From contig JAEYWY010000003.1 in assembly GCA_023428695.1 (NCBI GenBank), forward strand, positions 1 to 64,000: a stretch of DNA of 64,000 nt, read 5' to 3'. Position numbers and translations under genes: made by a program. The notes beneath the pieces were generated by a model. It was not told the DNA's origin and ran no database searches. It was given only the letters and a program-made list of their open reading frames with translations. Below are positions 24,563 to 34,811 of the stretch, piece after piece; position 1 is the first letter of the stretch, and each line of letters begins with the position of its first letter. This DNA is from Bacteroidota bacterium (lineage in GTDB: Bacteria > Bacteroidota > Bacteroidia > Cytophagales > Cyclobacteriaceae).

Positions 24563-26974
24563 ATGAACTCGCATTACTTTATTGTGGCTGCCAGGAATGT
24601 AAGGAAGCACTGGCTTTTCAGTCTTATCAATATTATAGGCCTTTCCATTGGTATTGCGTCCGCATTGGCAATTCTTTTATTCATTGTCGATGAATTGTCG
24701 TATGACAAGTACTTTCCAAACAAGGAAAGTCTTTTCCGGGTAATCCAGGACGATGAAGCAGGGGAGGGTTCCAGCCTTCCTTTCCCAGTAACCACTACGT
24801 TGCAGCACGAATTTCCTGACCTCGTTAAGACACAAACCCGTCTGTTCAATTTCCAGGCATCAACGCTGGCGATTACCTACGAGTCACCCGACGAAAAGAA
24901 AGCATTCAATGAGCCACATTTCTTTTTTGCGGATTCTACCTTTTTTGATGTATTCGGTTTCCGCATTCTTGAAGGAGACAAACAATCCGCCCTCCATGGG
25001 CCCGGGAAAGTGGTGCTTACGGAAAGTACTGCCCGACGGTATTTTGGTACTTCTCCGGCGGTTGGAAAGACTTTGAAGTTTGAAGGCAAGTACGATCTGT
25101 TGATAACCGGTGTTATGGCCGACATTCCCCGCAATACACATTTTCAAATGGATTTCGTTGCGTCCTTTCATTCGCTGAACCATTTGTTCGAGAAGGGAAT
25201 TCCTGAGAAGAACTGGTACTGGAACCCGGTGTGGGGGTATGTGGTGTTGAATGACCCTGCACAACGGGAATTGCTGGGAAGCCAGCTGAAGTCTTTCGCC
25301 GACAAATACTATCATCCTTCCCTGAAGGGAAAGGTTTCGCTGACCTTGCAACCAATTGACCGTATTTATCTGCATTCGAAATCAGAATACGAGATCGCGC
25401 CGATGAGCGACGTAAAGTACAGCGAGATATTTTCGTTGGCTGCGATAGCCATCCTCGTTATGGCGTGTATCAACTTCGTGAATCTTTCCACTGCGCAGGG
25501 TGCGCAGCGGTTTAAAGAGATCGGTGTGAGAAAAATTGCCGGAGCATCGCGCACTGCTGTCGCGTTTCAGTTTTTCGCTGAATCATTCATTGTTGTGCTC
25601 CTGTCGGCGTTGCTCGCCGTATTCCTCGTTGTTATCGCATTACCCTGGTTGAATGACCTCACCGGAAAATCGCTGAACTTTGACGCCATTGCGCAACCCT
25701 CTGTCATTGCGGCGTATATTGGAATTGTTGTAATCGTCACAATTTGTGCAGGGGCGTACCCATCGATCGTTCTTTCACGAAAGCAGATACTCGCCACATT
25801 GAAGCCGGGTCTTCCGGGTACCTCGTCATGGCCGTGGTTGCGCAGCTCTCTTGTCGTTCTGCAATTTTTCCTGGCTATCGTGTTTATATCCGGTACGCTG
25901 ATCGTCTTCGGCCAAATTCAATTTATGCGCGACAAGAAGCTGGGCTTCAGCAGTGAAGAGATTATCGTGCTGCCTGTACAACGGCTGTCCGTGGTGCCTA
26001 AGTATAAAACGTTTAAGGAGCGCCTGCTTACTTATCCGGGGATAGTCAGCGTATCAGCCGTGAACACTATTCCGGGACGGGATTTTCAATCGTCGAACTA
26101 CAAAAAGCAGGGAGATAGTGATGACGCGCTGACCCTGAAGCCATGTCTCTATGTGAGAAATGACTTCGCGAAGACGATGGGTATTTCGACGGTTGCCGGC
26201 GAAGAATTTTCGGACGATGTGACGACTACTGGTTTTCACGCCCTCATAAACAGGACGATGGCAACCGAATACGGTTGGAATAACCCCGAAGACGCCATTG
26301 GCCAGGTGCTGGTGGGAACACTTGAGGGCCCGATCACCGTGAAAGGTGTTGTCGAGAATTTCCATTTCGCGCCATTGACCACCGAGATTGGGCCGCTGAT
26401 AATTGTAAGGGGTGACAAGACACAGTGGGATGAGTTCTTTACGAATTTTATTATGATACGATTCCGTGGTGATATTGAATCGTGTCTCGCGTTTCTGAAG
26501 AAAGAATGGACCACGATGGTAGACGAAAGCCCGTTCGACTTTTTCTTTTTGAATGACAGGCTCCAGCAAAATTATGTTTCCGAAACAAGATTCAACAGAG
26601 TCGTCACGGTGTTTTCGATGGTTTCAATCGTCATTTCTATGCTTGGATTGCTTGGACTGGCGTCTTTCACCATTGCACGAAGACTTAAGGAGGTGAGCAT
26701 TCGAAAAGTGCTTGGTGCATCTGTTTCCACACTGCTTGTATTGCTGGCTAAGGATTTCATCAAATTGATCCTGATCGCCGCGGTGTTGGCTGTCCCAGCG
26801 AGCCTGTTTCTTTCGAGGAAGTGGTTGAATTCGTTTGCTTATAAAATTGATATTGCCCCGGCATACTTCATCATAAGCATACTGGCTGTTGTGGTGATCG
26901 CTGCAACGACCATAGCGTACATCGTTGCGAGGGCATCGAGGGTGAATCCGGCGGTGACGCTTAGAAATGAATAG
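24563..26974 (+). CDS. FtsX/MacB-type ABC transporter permease
   Basis: This is a second long-form Bacteroidota permease (803 aa) with the same layout as the protein at 1922: N-terminal TM (HWLFSLINIIGLSIGIASALAILLFI), MacB core domain, FtsX domain (about 285-420), second periplasmic domain, second FtsX domain (about 680-800). The RFKEIGVRKIAGAS and RLKEVSIRKVLGAS motifs follow the FtsX TMs. No ATPase is adjacent, and the substrate is unknown. The strand switches between this gene and the sulfur cluster. Confidence 0.9.
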   Translation: MNSHYFIVAARNVRKHWLFSLINIIGLSIGIASALAILLFIVDELSYDKYFPNKESLFRVIQDDEAGEGSSLPFPVTTTLQHEFPDLVKTQTRLFNFQASTLAITYESPDEKKAFNEPHFFFADSTFFDVFGFRILEGDKQSALHGPGKVVLTESTARRYFGTSPAVGKTLKFEGKYDLLITGVMADIPRNTHFQMDFVASFHSLNHLFEKGIPEKNWYWNPVWGYVVLNDPAQRELLGSQLKSFADKYYHPSLKGKVSLTLQPIDRIYLHSKSEYEIAPMSDVKYSEIFSLAAIAILVMACINFVNLSTAQGAQRFKEIGVRKIAGASRTAVAFQFFAESFIVVLLSALLAVFLVVIALPWLNDLTGKSLNFDAIAQPSVIAAYIGIVVIVTICAGAYPSIVLSRKQILATLKPGLPGTSSWPWLRSSLVVLQFFLAIVFISGTLIVFGQIQFMRDKKLGFSSEEIIVLPVQRLSVVPKYKTFKERLLTYPGIVSVSAVNTIPGRDFQSSNYKKQGDSDDALTLKPCLYVRNDFAKTMGISTVAGEEFSDDVTTTGFHALINRTMATEYGWNNPEDAIGQVLVGTLEGPITVKGVVENFHFAPLTTEIGPLIIVRGDKTQWDEFFTNFIMIRFRGDIESCLAFLKKEWTTMVDESPFDFFFLNDRLQQNYVSETRFNRVVTVFSMVSIVISMLGLLGLASFTIARRLKEVSIRKVLGASVSTLLVLLAKDFIKLILIAAVLAVPASLFLSRKWLNSFAYKIDIAPAYFIISILAVVVIAATTIAYIVARASRVNPAVTLRNE

Positions 26975-26999
26975 ATTGTGCTTGCACTTAAAACATGAG

Positions 27000-27160
27000 T
27001 TGTCCTCAGCTGCAAGTTTAGCCTGCGATAAATGATGGCGTGTAATGGCGCGAAGACGCAAATTAGCGCAAAGACTTTCCCTTTCATCCTGAAACCTGCC
27101 TGCCCGCCAGAGCGTTTCGCGCCGGCGGGAGACCTGCAACTTCTTTCAACTTTCATCTTT
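27000..27160. repeat. Degenerate intergenic repeat strings
   Basis: The stretch contains GGCGCGAAGACGCAAATTAGC, GCCTGCCCGCCAGAGCG with CGCCGGCGGG, and ACCTGCAACTTCTTTCAACT. These are short strings of a type often scattered between genes in this phylum (from memory). A related string, CTTTGCGTCGCGACATTGCGG, lies at about 47,208. No gene is supported here. Confidence 0.4.
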
Positions 27161-27172
27161 CAACATCATACA

Positions 27173-27201
27173 AAAGCCCCGGATTCTCAATCCGGGGCTT
27201 T
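27173..27201. terminator. Bidirectional intrinsic terminator
   Basis: AAAGCCCCGGATT (27173-27185) and AATCCGGGGCTTT (27189-27201) are perfect 13-bp arms with a 3-nt loop. A and T runs are built into the arms. It lies between the convergent permease gene and the small secreted-protein gene and would end transcription from both. Confidence 0.9.
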
Positions 27202-27266
27202 GATCATTTTGACAGGCCACAATCATTACGCCGTTTCCGAAAATGACTGGCGCATCAGGAAAGAAT

Positions 27267-27611
27267 TCAATTCTGTTTCTTCAATGTCATCGTCATATCA
27301 CCCATCGGCGTTCCGGTTGCTTTCATGTTTATTGTGCCGTCTTCCTGCAAGGTGCAATCGTGTTTGATCGTCATGCCATCGAAAGCTACATCAAATGAAA
27401 ATTGCTTGCCATCCACCCTGGTGTTCGAAATATCCAGATCTCCGTTAGGGGAACGTACAACGCCTGTCAGTTTTCCATCAGTGATCTTAAAGACAAAGGT
27501 GATTTCCATTTCGCCGCCGGGCATTTGCGCTGTCCAGGTTCCATCGATGTCATTGGCGTACACACTAAACGCGACGAGTAAAAGCGTGATAACAGATAAA
27601 AATTTCTTCAT
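27267..27611 (-). CDS. Small secreted protein, function unknown
   Basis: This 114-aa protein has a Sec signal peptide (MKKFLSVITLLLVAFSVYA). The mature 95 residues are rich in alternating beta-strand patterns: DIDGTWTAQMPGGEMEITFVF, then KLTGVVRSPNGDLDISN, then CTLQEDGTINMKA. The GTW opening and the strand spacing resemble small lipocalin-like or glycan-locus accessory proteins of this phylum. No catalytic motif is visible. Confidence 0.75.
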   Translation of the reverse strand: MKKFLSVITLLLVAFSVYANDIDGTWTAQMPGGEMEITFVFKITDGKLTGVVRSPNGDLDISNTRVDGKQFSFDVAFDGMTIKHDCTLQEDGTINMKATGTPMGDMTMTLKKQN

Positions 27612-27884
27612 TGTTTTGAGGGTTTTGGTTAATAAATGCTGGTAACCGTTTCAGTGGGTTAATACTTTCCGGAATGTCGGCGGAAACGTTCGGATTTAAA
27701 AATTCAAAGTGACGTTTTAGACAACTGCCCCTGATTTAATCGACGAGGCCACGGCATTTTTCGATTGTCCGAGCTTCCCCAGTCAAACGTTTGGGACTTG
27801 AATCCGTCATATGTGATTGGAACACTTGGACCAGATGGGTAAATTCACTCACTGGTGTATGTAATCAGGTTAAACCGCATAGCG

Positions 27885-28273
27885 ATGAACTTTACGATCC
27901 AGGCAGTAGGTGTGGTGCATTCCGCACTACGGAAACTTGAAGATTGTCCGCTGCAGGAAGCGGAGAGTGCCTATGAGGCGACCATTGAACTCTTTGATGA
28001 ATACACCCGCGCGGCCATGCACATCAGACCCGGCGACACTTTGCTGTTATTGACCTGGCTAGACAAAGCCGACAGAAGTGTACTGGAAACACACCCGCGA
28101 AACGACCCGGCGAACGAACTCACCGGTATTTTTTCGACCCGCTCTCCCAACCGCCCAATCCTATTGGTCTGCACGAAGTCAGCATCCTGACTAAAGAAGG
28201 CGCAGGGATTTTTAAAGTCTCCGCACTCGAAGTGTTAGACGGCACGCCTATCATTGATATTAAGTCGCTGTGA
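27885..28273 (+). pseudogene. trmO/tsaA (tRNA m6t6A methyltransferase), frameshifted
   Basis: The first part (from ATG 27885, MNFTIQAVGVVHSALRKLED) reads through TGIFSTRSPNRP, the TrmO signature. The frame is then lost by one missing base in the short C-run of CGCCCAATCC near 28,157. In the shifted frame the family continues exactly (NPIGLHEVSIL, then ALEVLDGTPIIDIKSL, stop at 28271-28273). TrmO methylates t6A37 of tRNA-Thr. The lesion could be a true mutation or a sequencing or assembly error in a C homopolymer; the intact flanks suggest it is recent or artefactual. Confidence 0.85.
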
Positions 28274-28300
28274 GAAGCTTAGAGTTCAGGTGGCAATACC

Positions 28301-29221
28301 CTACCACTCCTCATAGGTTTCCCAATCGGCCCTGAACGTTGTACGGATTTCATCTTTGTTATCTTTTGGAGCAATGCGTACCACACCATTCCCGATAAAA
28401 ACAAATTCTACAGGATCGAGTGTCCAGGGAGTAAAATCGGTTGGTCTCTGCAACATTTCCTTTGTATGATTTCTATCGCCAATAAGGTTGCGGTTAGTGT
28501 TGTCCTTTGTACGGTCAAACCGGGCAATGGAAACATTGTCGAACACGATGTTGCTTCCTTGTATCTGATAGTTCCCTTTATAAATTGTTTCCATGGCATA
28601 AAGTGAACCCGTTTTTAAATAACTATTTCTTACAGCACTATAATGCATAAAAGAACCATCCGCATTGAAGATATAAACCCCTGGTTGTGATCTGTCTCCG
28701 AAATATCCCCAGGAACCTGTTAATTGATTTTCGGCCTTCCTGCCGGGAGACGCATCTCTATTACCGGGTTCGTCGAAAGTAATTTCTTTCCACTCAAACG
28801 TAAGTTGCCAATAGGATGCGGCCTTGCCCTGGTTTTCAAATTTTAACAGGTGAAGCAGGTAGTAACAACCATCTCTTGAACGAATGACATAGTACCTGTT
28901 TGTTTTGGGTGTAAATAAATAGTCATTCCATCCGTCTCCGTTTCCGATAATCCTGTGGGACGGGCTGTCAAACTCCTTAATTTTAGCAGCACCGGGATAT
29001 GCATATACACCAACATTGCGCGTTTGTCGATAAAACTTTATATCGGCCGGAGTGGATTCATTGTACTTAACGACCTGACTGCTGGAAAAATCAAACCCAT
29101 GATAAATTTTCAGCTGAAAGGTGTTGCCGGCTTTAACCGGGGTTTCAACTGTTCCCAGGGCGCAGCTAATCAATGCAACCAGAAAGATTACGGGCAGAAG
29201 TGTTAATTTTTGATGCTTCAT
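28301..29221 (-). CDS. Lipoprotein, function unknown
   Basis: This 306-aa protein has lipobox VALISC. No known family is recognised. The middle contains NQLTGSWGYFGDRSQPGVYIFNADGSF, like the 'GxW...F..DG.f' pattern of lipocalin-like bacterial lipoproteins. It overlaps the upstream gene at 29218 by 4 bp, so the two are translationally coupled. Confidence 0.75.
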   Translation of the reverse strand: MKHQKLTLLPVIFLVALISCALGTVETPVKAGNTFQLKIYHGFDFSSSQVVKYNESTPADIKFYRQTRNVGVYAYPGAAKIKEFDSPSHRIIGNGDGWNDYLFTPKTNRYYVIRSRDGCYYLLHLLKFENQGKAASYWQLTFEWKEITFDEPGNRDASPGRKAENQLTGSWGYFGDRSQPGVYIFNADGSFMHYSAVRNSYLKTGSLYAMETIYKGNYQIQGSNIVFDNVSIARFDRTKDNTNRNLIGDRNHTKEMLQRPTDFTPWTLDPVEFVFIGNGVVRIAPKDNKDEIRTTFRADWETYEEW

Positions 29222-30321
29222 TGTCTTACCAATAAGCTTTTGAAGAACTCAATATTGTTCGCTACAATCCTTTGTACATCTTTCGTCATAAAACTGCCAG
29301 GGCCCGGTACATTGATCGTGATAAACTGCGGAGCCCATTTCGGCAGTGAGCGGTTGTAGTAAGAAGGATTGGGCATAATGGGTACGAAGAAACTCCTGTT
29401 CGGGTTATTCAATTCGGTAAAACCGTAGCGGGAATACAGATGCGCGTTTGTTTTCGGATCGCGTATACTTACAGATTCCACAACTGCCATTTGGTTGAGC
29501 CATGCCGCATCTTTTTTCAAATCTTCCTTGTATGCCTCTAATGGTCTTTCATACAGCACGGACTGCCCCTTTTTCATTTCATCCAGCACCTTCTCTTTGT
29601 TTTGCTGCGGCATCATTGCCAGCATGTCTTTAAATTCCTTCGACGAATAGGTTTGTTGTTGCTCTTTCATTTGCGCTTCTGCAATAGCCACTTGTTTTTC
29701 CAAAAACTCTCTTCGGGTCACATAGCGAAACGGTTGTTTACCTTCATAGGTAATCCACACCTTATAATCGCTAAACGTTTGTTGTATATAGTATCCGTTG
29801 GAAAAGTCGGGCAGTTTTGCATCGGTCAGTTCATTGGACTCAAAGCCGTAAAAACCACCGTGGTGAAGTTCACTATTCAGTTTTCCGTATTCATCGTTGA
29901 GGGGCACCTCACTGAAATATTTGCCAAATATCCCGCCCGGGTTGATGTGTACATAGGAGCCCACACCTTCGCTACTGGTTTCTTTTTTGCCTTTCGAACA
30001 GTAAAACAGAAAACTCCGTATCGTATAGATAGAGTAATTCCCGTAGTTGCTCTTTTTGTCAATGTACTCATTGTCCATGTAGTGATGAGCGTGGTAGGTG
30101 TCCATGCCTACGGGCTTGAATTGCTTCTGGAATAGCTGCTGGATTTGATCCAATACCTTCTTTGCTCCATCAATTTCGGCAGCTGATAGTTTACTGGCAA
30201 CGGTACTAGCCGGTTGCGGCAGCCATTTGCCCGGTATGGTTTTTAGTGCTTCTTTGTCGCAGTCCTGCGCAGAAACTGTCAGGCTGAACAAGTACAATGA
30301 GAGAATCATCAGATATTTCAT
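29218..30321 (-). CDS. Secreted protein, function unknown
   Basis: This 367-aa protein has a signal peptide (MKYLMILSLYLFSLTVSAQ). It is rich in aromatic and charged residues, with a helical segment at about 215-260 (FLEKQVAIAEAQMKEQQQTYSSKEF). No motif was recognised. It is the first gene of a two-gene unit with the lipoprotein downstream. Confidence 0.72.
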   Translation of the reverse strand: MKYLMILSLYLFSLTVSAQDCDKEALKTIPGKWLPQPASTVASKLSAAEIDGAKKVLDQIQQLFQKQFKPVGMDTYHAHHYMDNEYIDKKSNYGNYSIYTIRSFLFYCSKGKKETSSEGVGSYVHINPGGIFGKYFSEVPLNDEYGKLNSELHHGGFYGFESNELTDAKLPDFSNGYYIQQTFSDYKVWITYEGKQPFRYVTRREFLEKQVAIAEAQMKEQQQTYSSKEFKDMLAMMPQQNKEKVLDEMKKGQSVLYERPLEAYKEDLKKDAAWLNQMAVVESVSIRDPKTNAHLYSRYGFTELNNPNRSFFVPIMPNPSYYNRSLPKWAPQFITINVPGPGSFMTKDVQRIVANNIEFFKSLLVRQ

Positions 30322-30445
30322 AAACCAATATTTTTTTTATGCGCTTACTTTTTCACGCCTGACCTGTCGACAAAAGCTGGAGCAGGTGATACAAATTCTT
30401 TGCGGGGCCTGACACCTTGAAGCAACGTTTTGCTTTATTCCTGAT

Positions 30446-31036
30446 CTAATTGCCAAGTCCCGTAACACTAAACCTTCCATCGGTAATTTTGACTTCAGGA
30501 CCTAAACACACTGGTGAGTAGGGATTATCCGGATCCAACCTCTGCTTGCGTGATACCAGGTGACCGCTGAACGTTCCTGTGAAGTGAACCATAAAATCAT
30601 GTTCCGTTTTCTTTTTTTCAACATGAACACTAAAGGAGTCGTTTACGCATTCATCATAAGAAGAAGATTCATAATGATTCTCCAGATTATTTTCAGTATA
30701 GCTCATTCGTCCCTCCGTAACATCCTGGGAGGAGTTTGCTATATATGGCCCACCAAATTGGAAGACAGTTCCAGCGTCCACTTCGATTTGAATTAGTAAA
30801 CCCTCATCGGGAGAGTTCGTAACAAGGAATATCGGGAATTCGCTATCGTTAGAACCAGCGGTAAGATTGAATACCTTACCATTTGCTTTGAAAGAAGCCT
30901 TGATCATGTTCCCGGTATTGCTACTGCTGGTATTACTACTACTGCTGCTGTTGTTGTCAGAATCGGGTGCATTGTCTTTTTTACAGGAAGCGATAAGCAT
31001 GGTAATCGCTATCAGGCAGAGTGTTACTCTTTTCAT
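30446..31036 (-). CDS. Lipoprotein with Ser/Asn-rich linker
   Basis: This 196-aa lipoprotein has lipobox MLIASC followed by a low-complexity Ser/Asn linker at about residues 25-45. The linker tethers a beta-rich domain that begins IKASFKANGKVFNLTAG. That pattern is common in Bacteroidota lipoproteins of about 200 aa with a DUF6252-like beta-sandwich. Function is unknown. Confidence 0.75.
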   Translation of the reverse strand: MKRVTLCLIAITMLIASCKKDNAPDSDNNSSSSSNTSSSNTGNMIKASFKANGKVFNLTAGSNDSEFPIFLVTNSPDEGLLIQIEVDAGTVFQFGGPYIANSSQDVTEGRMSYTENNLENHYESSSYDECVNDSFSVHVEKKKTEHDFMVHFTGTFSGHLVSRKQRLDPDNPYSPVCLGPEVKITDGRFSVTGLGN

Positions 31037-31088
31037 AGGTATGGTTGGTTTCTTGTGATTCCAGAACAGCTTAATTCACATATAGTCG

Positions 31089-33257
31089 TCAATCACCTCT
31101 CAGGAAACTGCTTCCGGGTGAACTGACAGATGGGCCGGAAGAATTGAAACCACCACTCAGACTTACTTCCACACTACCTGCATCGATACCGGTGCTGCCT
31201 ATTGGACCGCTTACGTCTACACCGGCAGAACCCTTTACCGCGACATCAGTGATGTTTAATGAATTGTCAAATTTCACCGTTGTCTTTACCGAGCCACCTA
31301 ATTCGCCCTTGACGATACTCTTTTCTTTGGTGAATTCTTTTTTCACGCCAACTTCTGTCGATATGCTGTGGCCCGTAACATCCCAGGTAACAGGGTCAAT
31401 GGATTGGCCGTAGCCCACTGTTAAGCCCCTTATCGTTCCCTCCATCTTCATACCGCTGCAATCCATTTTGCCTTTGAATACAACGACATCAAAACCCCAG
31501 CTGAAATCGCAATGGTCTAACTCGTACTGTCTCAGTTTACCCTTCCTGTTGATTTCTTCTTTAGTGTTTGTCTCACAAGAGGGATCTGTCATACCAAAAT
31601 AGTCACCTGCCACCTGTCTTAAATCAGATAAATAATTTCTGTAAACACCATAAAGCCTTGCTGATGGATCTTTGGGGTACTCACTTATGATTGTCCAGAA
31701 AACTTCTTCCTCAAGACGGTCATTGAGCAGTTGCTCCATATTGCGTATGTGCTGGTTGATGTTTTCACCACGCCCTTTATTGTGTTGCTTTGCCCATTCG
31801 GTCTTTAACCGGCAAATATTCTGGCGATGGCTTTCACAAACTGCGGGTTCACCTTCACCGTCGCAGGGCGGATCATAGGAATTCATTTGCTTGTATATGG
31901 CACTAATCTGATCCGGAATTCCGTTAAGTGAGGCAATTAAATCTTTCTCTCTTTGCGCTTTGGCTTCGTATTCTTTTTTAATACGGTTGACATAACTGTC
32001 CGGCACCAACGGATTGTGCAAATTGGAAAGTATAATTGTAGCGAGGTGAAGCAATGGATGCGGGGCAAATTTGTCCATGTGCTCCTTCATATCCTCCTCC
32101 GATTTTATCTGCGTCGAAGATTTCTGCATGTCCTGTATATATTTCAGGTTGTCAGTTTCCCATTGCGCCATCATTTTATCGTAAATGGCAGCAGTGTGGT
32201 CATACGTCACATTCAGGTCTTGTATAAACTGTAAGAGGTCCCCTTTTCTTGACTCCTGTTCTGAGTATGATGTAGGTGCAGTGGGCAGCTTAAAGTGTTT
32301 GGTAATCTTGGGATCTTTGTAATGTTGCTTAAACCTGTCTCTTACGAGTGATGCAACATCTGCATACGGATCAGTTTCCATTATCAGAGCGATTGCATCG
32401 GGACTCGCGCAATGTTTCACACACTGTGCGGCATAGGCAGCACACAGCTTAAGGTTGCCTTTGTTTTTTGCCAGCAACGCCAATGAATAGGCCGCTTCGG
32501 TATTTTCTTCGTTTTCTTTCAGCGCATCCTTTAACAACTTTTCCGCTTTGTCTAAATATCCAAGGCTGAGCCATGCCTGTCCGAGATTATTGAGCAGGGT
32601 GGGACTTTGCGGATAATGCTTTTGTACATACTGTAATATGGGCAGTGATTTGTGGGCATAGCCGCTTATGGTCAGAAATGCTCCAAGATTATTAAGTGAA
32701 GTATAATCTTCCGTATCCGTAAGACAGGCATTGAGCAACAGGTATAAGGCCTTGTCCATTTCTTTGTTCGTCAGATACGCTAAAGCAATTTCTCCTGTTT
32801 TGGCTCCCTGGTTAAGATGTTTTGCTATTTCTGCTTTATGATTGGGTTTGATGGCAGCCTCGGCACTGCGCATAAATGGTTGCAGGTAGGCCTTGAGTTG
32901 TTCTTTTCCTGCAGGGGTAGGCGGAACAGCAAGGCTGGATGGCTTCTCGGGAATCGTATTGGGATTTAACATAGCCATCGTGGCTGCCTCCTCGAACACC
33001 TTTTCCAATTGCCCCGACTGCTTCATCTGCCCCATTTGCTTTTCGAGGTTTTTGATCATATCCAACAACCCGGATTCTTCGAGCATTTTTCGCTCTTCAG
33101 GATCTGCCTCATCCAATTGTTTCATCAGCTCTTTCAACTCAGCTTCCAACGATTCAGCTTCTGATCTCTTGGCCTTTTTTTGCGCTTGCACCGATACATT
33201 AAAGGCAATGAAGCATAGCAGTAACACTGCTGTTAATAACCGAAATGGATTTTTCAT
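31089..33257 (-). CDS. TPR-repeat exported protein
   Basis: This 722-aa protein starts at the ATG at 33257, giving the signal peptide MKNPFRLLTAVLLLCFIAF; the open frame runs 17 residues further upstream. A charged coiled coil (about 35-75) is followed by TPRs at about 130-290, for example DYTSLNNLGAFLTISGYAHK and PTLLNNLGQAWLSLGYLDKA. A long helical region and a Gly/Ser-rich C-terminal beta domain follow (VGVKKEFTKEKSIVKGELGG, VDVSGPIGSTG). It is probably a periplasmic scaffold, with partners unknown. Confidence 0.8.
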   Translation of the reverse strand: MKNPFRLLTAVLLLCFIAFNVSVQAQKKAKRSEAESLEAELKELMKQLDEADPEERKMLEESGLLDMIKNLEKQMGQMKQSGQLEKVFEEAATMAMLNPNTIPEKPSSLAVPPTPAGKEQLKAYLQPFMRSAEAAIKPNHKAEIAKHLNQGAKTGEIALAYLTNKEMDKALYLLLNACLTDTEDYTSLNNLGAFLTISGYAHKSLPILQYVQKHYPQSPTLLNNLGQAWLSLGYLDKAEKLLKDALKENEENTEAAYSLALLAKNKGNLKLCAAYAAQCVKHCASPDAIALIMETDPYADVASLVRDRFKQHYKDPKITKHFKLPTAPTSYSEQESRKGDLLQFIQDLNVTYDHTAAIYDKMMAQWETDNLKYIQDMQKSSTQIKSEEDMKEHMDKFAPHPLLHLATIILSNLHNPLVPDSYVNRIKKEYEAKAQREKDLIASLNGIPDQISAIYKQMNSYDPPCDGEGEPAVCESHRQNICRLKTEWAKQHNKGRGENINQHIRNMEQLLNDRLEEEVFWTIISEYPKDPSARLYGVYRNYLSDLRQVAGDYFGMTDPSCETNTKEEINRKGKLRQYELDHCDFSWGFDVVVFKGKMDCSGMKMEGTIRGLTVGYGQSIDPVTWDVTGHSISTEVGVKKEFTKEKSIVKGELGGSVKTTVKFDNSLNITDVAVKGSAGVDVSGPIGSTGIDAGSVEVSLSGGFNSSGPSVSSPGSSFLRGD

Positions 33258-33307
33258 TGCAGTTCTACAGTTTGGTTTTCGATATACATATTTCCGACTG
33301 CCAGACA

Positions 33308-33769
33308 TTATTTTCTGAACATATAGGCCGTACTAATGTCAACATAAGTAACACCGTACAGGAAGTTTGCAATTTTCAGATATTCACCATCTGCATCTTT
33401 CCCAAGTTCATATTCATAGGTTGCATCGGGGTATTGCTCTTCCCAGGTCTCGCCTTTTTCGTACACAATATTTTTGAAATGAATTTCGCCATCGGCTGAA
33501 GTGAACGTTCCTTCTGTATGGCTTGTGGTACTGAAGTGGTCAAACTTTCCATCAGCGTGAAACACATACATTTCCGCAGAAGAAGCCTGCCAGGTCCCGA
33601 TCAGTTTCTTGTCAGCATTGCTGTTTGAGAATGATGAGCTTTCCTTTTCACAAGTGATCAGGCTTAATGAAAACAGGAGAAGAAGAAATATTCTCGTAAG
33701 TCGGGTGTTCAAAGGAACGATAGCCATTGACAGCCTCGAAGAATTTATGTCGTTGCTTTTCATGTGCAC
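33308..33769 (-). CDS. Lipocalin-like lipoprotein, function unknown
   Basis: This protein of up to 153 aa has lipobox SLITC. The start may be as late as the ATG at 33727 (MAIVPLNTRLTRIFLLLLF), which gives a more typical lipoprotein signal. The mature part KLIGTWQASSAEMYVFHADGKF has the GTW...F..DG pattern of lipocalin-like small lipoproteins. It sits 50 bp before the TPR gene's start, probably in one transcription unit. Confidence 0.72.
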   Translation of the reverse strand: MHMKSNDINSSRLSMAIVPLNTRLTRIFLLLLFSLSLITCEKESSSFSNSNADKKLIGTWQASSAEMYVFHADGKFDHFSTTSHTEGTFTSADGEIHFKNIVYEKGETWEEQYPDATYEYELGKDADGEYLKIANFLYGVTYVDISTAYMFRK

Positions 33770-33776
33770 GATGGGT

Positions 33777-34811
33777 TTAATCCTTTATACAACGACAGGA
33801 GAAGCCACTGATCTTATTACCGCCCCATTGAGCATTCCCATCTATATAGGTTATGTGAAACCCCCACGCATACTGCGGACCACTCTCAGGGTTTGCGCTG
33901 GAACTCCACCAGTGGCCATAAAGACCAATGTTCTCAAAATTTCCTGTAATGCTACGAGACCCTCCAGGCAGCCCTGTGAAACCACTCTCGTTTGTAGCCC
34001 CTGCATTTGGAGCGTACCACAACCCTGTGCCATCGGTTTTATTACCGGTAGACTTCATCTTACCTCCTGCATTATTGAGATTACCCTTTAGGTGGGTATT
34101 TATCATTGTTGTCCACTGATGATAAGAAGGGATGCTCCAGCCCTCGGGGCACAACTTGTTTGTGTTTACTGCATACCAGTTGTACAACTTGCCGTATACT
34201 TCTTCGTATTCAGTTGACTGGACGCTGTATGCTCCGGTCGTGAGCATCACCCATTCCGTTTTATCTGTCACATTCGGGATTTCCGTACCGTCATTGTATC
34301 GCGTAGTTCTCAAGTTCTCAGCCATCCAACAACTTGTGCCAATGGTAACGGTTTGGTAAACATTACCGTCAATATCCGTAACCACGTCACAATTCATTAC
34401 CGTAACAAAGCTCACCTCATCACCATACGTAGTGCCTTCACTATTGGTAGCGTACGCGCGCACATAGTACCTGGTGCCCGACTCCAACGCGTTAAGTTCC
34501 GCAACAAATTCACCAGTACCGATTCCGTCAGTGGTTTTGCTGTCGGCAAGCGTAGGGTTTGATGACGTACTCCAGACCACACCCCGTGCAGTGACTGCAG
34601 CACCGCCATCACCTGTTACATTACCGCCTGTCTTTGCGCTGCTCTTCGTTATTTCACCAACAGAAAGCGTCGTAACGGCAGGCAATTCTTTCGGAGCTTC
34701 CGGCTCTGGCTTTTCATCGTCGCTGCAACCATTCAGGAAAAAGATGGATATCAGACTCAATGCGATACATGCTGTGGTCTTTCCGAAAGATGCTTTAATA
34801 ATGATCTTCAT
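33777..34811 (-). CDS. FISUMP-domain lipoprotein with Fn3-like domain
   Basis: This 344-aa lipoprotein starts at the ATG at 34811 (MKIIIKASFGKTTACIALSL, lipobox FFLNGC). A fibronectin-III-like domain (about 40-135, SAKTGGNVTGDGGAAVTARGVVWS, with YYVRAYATNSEGTTYG) is followed by a 'Fibrobacter succinogenes major paralogous' domain. That domain shows DIDGNVYQTVTIGTSCWMAENL, YNDGTEIPNV, GKLYNWYAV, CPEGWSIPSYHQW and SCRCIKD. These domains are surface-exposed and of unknown biochemical role. Confidence 0.85.
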   Translation of the reverse strand: MKIIIKASFGKTTACIALSLISIFFLNGCSDDEKPEPEAPKELPAVTTLSVGEITKSSAKTGGNVTGDGGAAVTARGVVWSTSSNPTLADSKTTDGIGTGEFVAELNALESGTRYYVRAYATNSEGTTYGDEVSFVTVMNCDVVTDIDGNVYQTVTIGTSCWMAENLRTTRYNDGTEIPNVTDKTEWVMLTTGAYSVQSTEYEEVYGKLYNWYAVNTNKLCPEGWSIPSYHQWTTMINTHLKGNLNNAGGKMKSTGNKTDGTGLWYAPNAGATNESGFTGLPGGSRSITGNFENIGLYGHWWSSSANPESGPQYAWGFHITYIDGNAQWGGNKISGFSCRCIKD